Shown in pieces: positions 34,346-40,858 of a stretch of DNA of 40,858 bases. The DNA is from Atkinsonella hypoxylon (taxonomy: Eukaryota > Ascomycota > Sordariomycetes > Hypocreales > Clavicipitaceae): contig JFHB01000251.1 in assembly GCA_000729835.1 (NCBI GenBank), positions 1 to 40,858 on the forward strand, in the 5' to 3' direction. The notes below the pieces were generated by a model. It was not told the origin of the DNA. It was given only the letters and a program-made list of their open reading frames with translations, and did no database searches. A program made the translations under genes and the position numbers. The number at the start of each line of letters is the position of its first letter. Positions within the stretch are counted from its first letter, which is position 1.

Positions 34346-34740
34346 CTTAATTTCCTTTATTATATAATAAATTATTTAAATCTCTTAGTATCTCTTTCTT
34401 TATTTCCTTATTTATTATTATTAGAACTATTAAAATTAACCTATATTATAGAATTATAGGAGGTTAAAAAGAAAACACCTATAAATCTATATACTATTGT
34501 TTTAACCTACTTTTTCTGTAAATTTACCTTTACTTTTACGAATTTTTACACTTTTTACTATATAACCTTTTCCTTACACCTTTATATATTATAAAGTCTT
34601 TATAAATTTATTAATACTATTATAGCTACTGCTCTTTCTATCCCTTTAGGCTGTTATTTAGCTACTTTTAATAGTTAAACACTAGAATACTACACTAAAG
34701 GCAATAGACTGCCTATAGAGTAAATTCCTATAGCCTATAG
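34346..34740 (+). other. intergenic stretch between gypsy-II pol and ORF3
   Basis: About 400 bp with no convincing frame; T-rich around 34490-34580. The right part (from 34600) is also present inverted at the right edge of the window. Confidence 0.5.
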
Positions 34741-36558
34741 AACTAACTAGCCTCTATAGAGCTACTTCTAGCCCTTTCTATTCCCTTTATAGAAAATCTA
34801 CTACTATTATTCTTTTCTTTTAGTAGTTTAGAATTATTAATTCTAATAAACCTAAATAGCCTATTCTAAGAAGGAAATAATAATAGTAACTACACTTAAG
34901 CTATAATACTACTACTATTTAAACCTAAAGAAGAATATATTACTTCTAATATATATATTAATTATAATAATAGTTTTAACGCTAAAAGTAAAGGTTTTAA
35001 GTTTAAGGAGTAAAAATATAACTATAAAGGTAATATAGTAGCTATAGAGCTAAATAACATTAAAACTTATCTTATATTGCTTAATTTCTACTGCCTATAT
35101 AGCACTTTTAGTAGGCCTAGAAGTGCTAAAGGCACCCTAAAAGTTAATAAGTTTATTCTTAGCACTATTTCTATAGAAATTAAAGATAATATTAATATTA
35201 CTAATATAGGGCCTATTACAGAAAACTATAGTTAGTATTACTACACTAATAGAGCTAAAGAAAAGGTATAGAATATAGAAAATACTATTTACACTTATAC
35301 CTATAAATTTGCCCTTAAAGGCAGTATAATAGATAAAACTAGCATTAAGGTCTCTAAAGACAATATATATTACTTACTTTAGTAGAATACAGTAATATAT
35401 ATCTTTAGAATTTATAATAACTATAAAGTAAAGCACTAGAACTAGCAATATAAAGGTAAGGATACTAAGGTATCTATAGGTAACACTAAAGTAGCTAGAA
35501 GAGGCAAGATATAGGCAAAAGCAGTAGCTACTGTATACTATAGTAGTAATATAGTAAAAAGAGGTAAGGAAACTATTACTATAGATTTATTTACTAGTTT
35601 ACTGTTATAAGTAGTATTGCTTACTATTTGCTTCTTTAATAAATTTAGTAGGATTAACAGCACTATTGTAGGTGCTTTAGCTAGTATTAGCTATATAGAC
35701 TTACTCTTTATTCTATTAGCTAAGGTGCAGTTCTAGATCTAGTGTAATAGTCTTCTTTAGGAAAAGTATAAATCTAACGCTAAAGAAATAATTAAAGCCT
35801 ACCTTAAGGACACTTCTATAGGTAGTAACGCTATATAGAAGCAACTTAACCTCTATATTACTAAAATTAATAAGTTAAATAAAAAGATTAACTAGGTTAA
35901 AATAAAGGCTAAAGGAGGTCTATTTAATAAGTAGTTTAATAAATTATAGACTACTATTTGCAGTATATATAACTAACTAAATAGTATAAGTTAATTTAAT
36001 AAAGGTGTTAATAACGTTATTAATAAAAATAAAACCTTACTAAAGGTTGCTAATAATATTAATATACTATAGGCAAAAAGTAAATACTTATAACATAAAA
36101 TTAACTATATTTATATAGACTTCTTAGAACACTTAGCTAACTAGCCTATTGCTATATAAGGCCTCTTTAGTAATAGATTTAGCACTATTTAATGTAGAAG
36201 AAGTGCTTAATTTATTCTAATTAATCTATCTTTAATGTGTTTCTCTCTATTAATTCTATAAGAGATACCTCCTATAGTAAAGCTAACACTAACTAAGGTA
36301 AAAACGCTAACTAAGAGGCTAGCTGTAGGTAAACTAGTAGAAATACCTATTAAGCGTAAAACTAGTACCTTCTAGGCAAAACTCTCCTTAAAGCTGCTAG
36401 GAACGTCCTTTAGCTTTACTTTCTAAAGAGAACTAATAGCTTACTATAACTAACTAACAATTTACTGCTATTACTAATGCTTAGAGATTAGAATAAGCTG
36501 TATATATATAAAGAAATACACTAGAGAGATCTAACAGAAAATTTGCTTTAATATAGAT
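34741..36558 (+). pseudogene. gypsy-II third reading frame, membrane-protein-like, env-like candidate
   Basis: Downstream of integrase and in a different frame from pol, about 600 codons can be read with only TAA/TAG interruptions (about 30). The start is not determined. An N-terminal hydrophobic stretch (about 34762-34850) is followed by a polar part with several N-x-S/T sequons (NYT, NNS, NIT), hydrophobic segments at about 35596-35640, 35670-35724 and 36211-36258, and a helical, coiled-coil-like part at about 35830-36120. I do not recognise a family. A third ORF in this place is where errantivirus-like gypsy elements carry env; a captured host gene is an equal alternative. 34600-35180 has a gapless inverted copy at 40278-40858. 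Confidence 0.5.
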
Positions 36559-37028
36559 TAATTTTTAATGCTTTTAATACTATATAGAATAATCTTATAT
36601 AAAGAATGTGCTATATAGATTCAATAAATTAGCTTTATTACATAAGATTAATTTATAGGATTTAACATTATTTATAATAATTTTACGCAACTTTACTTAT
36701 ATATAGAATATAGAATAAGCTTTAACGCTCTATTAGGTTTAAGGAAATCCGTTAATTTAATATATAAATTTAATAGTTACTAGATTATAAGTGTAATTTA
36801 AGCATTGTAAGTGCATAGGAAAATACGTAAATATAGCAACCTACACTGCAGATTACACTACAACAACAACAATGCGTGCTTGCATAATAAAACAATAACT
36901 ACCTTTCTATGCCTTTTATAACAGCTAGATTAACGAGTTATTTAGATTAATCTAATACGCCTTCTAACAACTAACAATTAATTTTTAGAACAGCTAGAAC
37001 AGCTAATCTTTTTTGTAGAAGCAGTACT
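36559..37028 (+). other. gypsy-II 3' untranslated stretch before the LTR
   Basis: About 470 AT-rich bases without a credible frame; CA-repeat-like ACAACAACAACAA lies near 36860. A strong polypurine tract was not seen next to the LTR; GTAGAAGCAGTA (from 37016) is the best candidate. Confidence 0.45.
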
Positions 37029-37271
37029 TATTATAGGATAATTCTATAGACCTATAGGTCACTAGTGTATATAACTGCAATTATATATAAGTAGTTAGAA
37101 GCAACACTTAGGTAGTTAGATTGAACAATTAACTATTATTTACTAGAACACTATTACTAAATGCTCCTCACAGAAGCTCTTACAACTCCTCTTACGATTT
37201 ATTGCATAACCTATTGAATCTAACAACCTATTGTTACTTCCGACAAACCCACGTCGGATCCCACTGTAACA
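37029..37271 (+). repeat. gypsy-II 3' LTR (copy 2)
   Basis: This 243-bp counterpart of 7937-8179 ends in CCACTGTAACA. It holds the perfect palindrome GACCTATAGGTC (37049-37060) and a stem TCCGAC/GTCGGA with an 8-nt loop (37239-37258). The right third is nearly free of RIP changes while the left end is clearly mutated (TATTATAGG for TGTTACGGG). It abuts repeat X copy 2. Confidence 0.87.
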
Positions 37272-39200
37272 GTATCTATACCTATTCTAGGCGATTTTAG
37301 TACTATATTACAAGCAGAAAAGCAACTAGGAATGCGGATATATCTGTTTGTTCTTCTTAATACAGACGCTTTATTGTTTAGTTAGGCATCTTCTAATTAA
37401 TCTTATTAGCAACAGCTTATACAATATACCTTGCACTTAATACAGCAACTATAGGATTACTTAAACATTAGGGAACGAATTTAAACTGCACCTTTACAAC
37501 TAAGTTATAACTAATAACTCTATTAATTAGTCTTACAACTACTGTAAAGGTACTAATAGGGTTACAATAGTCCTGCGCACAATAGCAGTAAATAAGCTTA
37601 GTTTTATAAATAGATATATAGTTATTAAAAAAGCTAAGACTATAGGCTTTAACCTTAGCTACCTCTAGGAAGATACTATAAAGCGTTTTATCTTAAGATA
37701 TTACTTATAGACAATTAGTAGTAGAATTCCTGTTCTAAAGGAGCTTAATGCCTAGAAATTTACCTTAAGCAATTATAATTAAGTAATTAAATAGTTAATA
37801 AAGGTTAATAGATAAATACTTATATAACTTTAGAAGAATTAGTTTATTGCTGCTGTTTAGTTTAATAGTAATTCTATTATCTATAATAGAACTATTAAAG
37901 CAGTAATAACAGTAAGAGAATAGCGTTTATATCTTCTAATGTAGATAAGTAAGCCTAGCTAGGCTCTTATATATTGCAAGCTACTTCCTTTTGCATAAAA
38001 GAAGTCTTTAATTATAACGTTTAAGGTGCTACTACAGCTTACAACTAATTTATAAAGCTCTTTATTATTACTACTGCTAGATAATTTAGAGGTCTTTACT
38101 GGAATTTCTAGCATACTGTAAGATCTTACGCAAAAAGATTAAATAGAATCTTACAGTAAGGACTAGCTTCTACAATAATTATAGAACTTAAAGTATTAGC
38201 TACTGTCTTTATATTTTATAGAGCTATTAGCGTAGAAGTAGAAATCTAGGTAAAAGAACAAAGAGATTATAAGGGCAGTAAAATAAGCGCTTAGAGCTAG
38301 AGAATACTATACTATAAAGGATTAAATAGAAGCGTTAGCTTAAAGATATATTGCTAAACAACCTATAATAGCCTATAATTCTATTACTAATATAAACCTT
38401 AGTGTTATACTACTAGCTCTTTTCTATTCTAGTGCTTAGCAAGAGATAATTAAGGTAAATAAAAGACACTATTTAATTATATCTAGAGCAACTAAATAAA
38501 GTGTAAATTGCTAAAAAAGAGTTACTTATTATAAAGAAAAGTGCTTAGCTATAAGGACGCTATTACTAGTAAGAGAAACGCTACTATATACGCTAAAGAC
38601 ACTAAAGCTATTATAGAAGATAAAAGAATTAAAACTTTAGAATTAAAGGAATTAGCTAAAGGGTTAAGTTACTTATAAGTCTTACTTTATAAGCTTATTT
38701 ATAACTAAAGAGGTATTATATTGCAGTAGAGTTACCCCCTTATACTCTTATATTAGCTTTATAAGGGATACTATATATAGAATTTCTCTATAAGAGTGTA
38801 TATTACCTAAACGTCTAAATAGTTTAAGTAAGTAAGCGTATAAGCAGCTTCTGCTAGCTCTTTTTAGCTTTAGCTCTTTTTAATTAATTAATATCTTTTA
38901 GCCTATTTTAATTTATAACACTTAACTCTTAAGAGATATTACTTTACTGCTAGTAACACTTTCTCTAACTCTTTAATATATTTAGCTTCTTTTGTATATA
39001 TATATCTTCTAAGCTGTAATTAATATTTTATTTCTACCTTTTCTAACTATTTAATCTTCTTACCTACTATCGTTTAATAGTATGCACTAATAAATATCTT
39101 GCTCTCTACTAATAATCTTCGATCTTAACGTACGCTACATCGTTACCCGCTTTGGTGTGGGCTGCATGGTCATTTGGGGGTTTGGTTTTGAGGCGACAAA
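37272..39200 (+). repeat. repeat X, copy 2 (inverted relative to copy 1)
   Basis: Exactly 1929 bp, reverse complement of 11894-13822. It begins immediately after the gypsy-II LTR, which must have inserted into or recombined with X, and ends with GGTTTTGAGGCGACAAA. The + strand gives long frames broken only by TAA/TAG (for example 37680-38100), but no family is recognised. The first and last about 100 bases retain more CpG and CpA than the middle. Confidence 0.7.
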
Positions 39201-39581
39201 GTGGGTAGATACAACTGCTGATTGGTTGCATCCGCACATTAGTCTCCACTTACATTGGGGCCGCTAATACCCCTTAATTCCCCCTTAACACAACACTATA
39301 CTTAAGGTATATAAGGCATCTAATAGGGTATATAATATAGCCTCTTTTGCTAGTTAGATATAACTCCTAGATAACTAAATTTAAACCTCTTTAATGTAAA
39401 TACTAGTGCACTAGTAAACTAGTTGTAGAGCTAACTTAAAGGAGTATAAATTTAACCCTTAGTCTCCTAACACTAATTAGTAGTTACTTAACTAGAAGCC
39501 TTTAGTACAACTAAAGAGATTAGCATAACTAACTATAGATTAGCTAGGTTTAGCAAGAAGAGATATAATACTATTAGCTAG
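39201..39581. other. short apparently single-copy stretch
   Basis: No other copy is in the window and no gene was seen. The first 90 bases (to about 39290) are markedly less AT-rich than everything around, with TGATTGGTTGC and GGGGCCGC still present. A 16-bp perfect palindrome lies at 39401-39416. It may be the outer end of repeat X or ancient flanking DNA. Confidence 0.5.
39401..39416. repeat. 16-bp perfect palindrome
   Basis: TACTAGTGCACTAGTA equals its own reverse complement. Confidence 0.9.
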
Positions 39582-39584
39582 TTT

Positions 39585-40277
39585 TGAAAATAATAGGGAT
39601 TACAGGACTAGATATCTAAGAGGGTAGTGGTCTCTTAGATTTAGCACCTGTAATTGCTCCTAGCAATTATGACGTAGTGGAAGCAGCAGCGGCCTAAATC
39701 AAGCTGTAGTGTATAGTATAGATCACGTAGAGGCAGTAGATAACTATAATAATAGTGGTATCTTATATTAAGAGCGCTGTAACGAATAAGTGAGGGTAGA
39801 ATCTCGAATCTTTCTAGTCCTTTATAGACCTACTAACTATATCAGCGGGCTGTAGTCGCTAGAAGGGGCTTATAGGCTACTTTATAATTTCCGCAAAAAG
39901 ATTTACTATATAAAAACAAAAAAATTAACTCACAGCTATACAAATAAGACGCCTACGTGCACAATTTAACAAATTCCACTAATAACAAGCAACCCTTATA
40001 AGCAACTCTATCTAATAATTATACTATTAGATAGCCCTAATTCTTAGCTTTCGAATAGTATACTTCTTAAATTTCTACTATTGCTAGTTGTGGAGAAAAT
40101 CGCTGTTAAAGTTGACTATAGGTTAGGCAACTTTACCTTAGTCGATTCTAGATGTTTTGCATCTAGTAACAGCGATATCTCTACCAAAAATCAACGTAAC
40201 AAGACCTAATGAGGGTCACGTGATAGAGCAACTAGTAGGCATAAAAATAGGCTATACAGGGTAGCTTATTTTTAACA
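39585..40277 (-). repeat. lone copia LTR with unmatched flanks
   Basis: A complete LTR (TGAAAA...TTTAACA) with a well preserved compound inverted repeat at 40099-40176. No copia internal sequence adjoins it. The five bases on the left (with three T residues between) are GCTAG and on the right ATTTC, so there is no target duplication, and the left flank is not the expected gypsy-II continuation. It is therefore a recombination product rather than an ordinary solo LTR. Confidence 0.9.
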
Positions 40278-40858
40278 ATTTCTATAGAAATAGTGCTAAG
40301 GATAAACTTATTAACTTTTAGAGTGCTCTTAGCACTTCTAGGCCTACTAAAAGTGCTATATAGGCAGTAGAAATTAAGTAATATAAGATAAGTTTTAATG
40401 TTATCTAGCTCTATAGCTACTATATTACCTTTATAGTTATATTTCTACTCCTTAAACTTAAAACCTTTACTCTTAGCGTTAAAACTATTGTTATAATTAA
40501 TATATATATTAGAAGAAATATATTCTTCTTTAGGTTTAAATAGTAGTAGTATTATAGCTTAAGTGTAGTTACTATTATTGTTCCCTTCTTAGAATAAGCT
40601 ATTTAGGTTTACTAGAATTAATAATTCTAAACTACTAGAAGAAAAGAATAATAGTAGTAGATTTTCTGCAGAAGGGATAGAAGGGGCTAGAAGTAGCTTT
40701 ATAGAGGCTAGCTAGTTTTATAGGCTATAGAAATTTACTCTATAGGTAGTTTATTGCTCTTAGTATAGCATTTTAGTGTTTAACTGTTAGAAGTAGCTAA
40801 ATAATAGCCTAAAGGGATAGAAAGAGCAGCAGCTATAATAGCATTAATAAATTTATAA
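40278..40858 (-). pseudogene. gypsy-II ORF3 N-terminal part, third copy (partial)
   Basis: 581 bp are the reverse complement of 34600-35180 without net indels. It carries the start region of ORF3 and the upstream spacer and runs out of the window. Several positions are less mutated than in copy 2 (for example TCTGCAGAA where the other has TTATAGAA), and the hydrophobic N-terminal frame stays open at the same places, which supports the reading frame. Confidence 0.8.

Larger units (their letters stand above)
20224..37271 (+). mobile_element. gypsy-II retrotransposon, copy 2, 5'-truncated and split by a copia
   Basis: Gypsy-II sequence starts inside gag at 20224 (equivalent to 8679 in copy 1), is interrupted at 20644 by copia copy B, resumes at 28480 and runs to the 3' LTR at 37271. 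Relative to copy 1 it adds RT, RNase H, integrase, a third reading frame and the 3' LTR. Combining both copies, the complete element would be close to 10 kb. Its own 5' LTR and gag start are missing at the junction with gypsy-I LTR G3. RIP is lighter on both sides of the copia insertion than further right. Confidence 0.88.

Noticed and set aside
1..40858. CRISPR arrays, tRNA or rRNA genes, bacterial operons
   Set aside because: No regularly spaced short repeats, cloverleaf genes or rRNA-like conserved blocks were seen; all features point to eukaryotic retroelements.

Overview
The window reads as a heavily RIP-mutated (repeat-induced point mutation), nested retrotransposon block from a filamentous ascomycete (Pezizomycotina). 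There is no intact gene. Every long reading frame is broken almost only by TAA/TAG codons standing where CAA, CAG or TGG are expected, TpA is conspicuously abundant on both strands, and homologous copies differ by C-to-T/G-to-A changes with almost no indels (for example 8679-9099 vs 20224-20644 and 9100-11893 vs 28485-31278 are collinear without net gaps). I did not find tRNA, rRNA, CRISPR or functional host genes. The species cannot be named from the sequence.

Layout. 1-2715: 3' part of a Ty1/copia element on the + strand (RT-RNase H, then LTR), cut by the window edge and inserted into gypsy family I. 2716-5633: gypsy-I on the - strand (5' LTR, gag, RT), itself inserted in the gag of a second copia. 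5634-7882: that copia (- strand; gag start, about 0.9-kb leader, 5' LTR), inserted just behind the gag start of a further copia, of which 54 bp remain (7883-7936). 7937-11893: 5' LTR and the first part of gag-pol of gypsy family II (+ strand), broken off at repeat X. 11894-17132: repeat X (unknown) and the integrase tail of a gypsy-type pol on the - strand. 17133-17455 and 19902-20223: two gypsy-I LTRs in opposite orientation bracketing 2.4 kb of unidentified sequence. 20224-37271: a second gypsy-II copy (+) lacking its 5' end, split by a full-length copia (20648-28479, - strand, 5-bp target duplication ATGCC), and running through protease, RT, RNase H, integrase, a third downstream reading frame (34741-36558) and the 3' LTR. 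37272-39200: inverted second copy of repeat X. 39201-39581: short apparently single-copy stretch. 39585-40277: lone copia LTR. 40278-40858: inverted partial copy of the gypsy-II third reading frame.

Nothing here works together as a live pathway: protease, integrase and RT active-site aspartates are replaced (D to N) in the way RIP of TpGpA predicts. The points most worth attention are the third reading frame of gypsy-II (membrane-protein-like, possibly env-like), a conserved multi-stem inverted repeat in all five copia LTRs, the unidentified 1.9-kb repeat X, LTRs whose two flanks do not match (rearrangement scars), and patches that RIP has spared.
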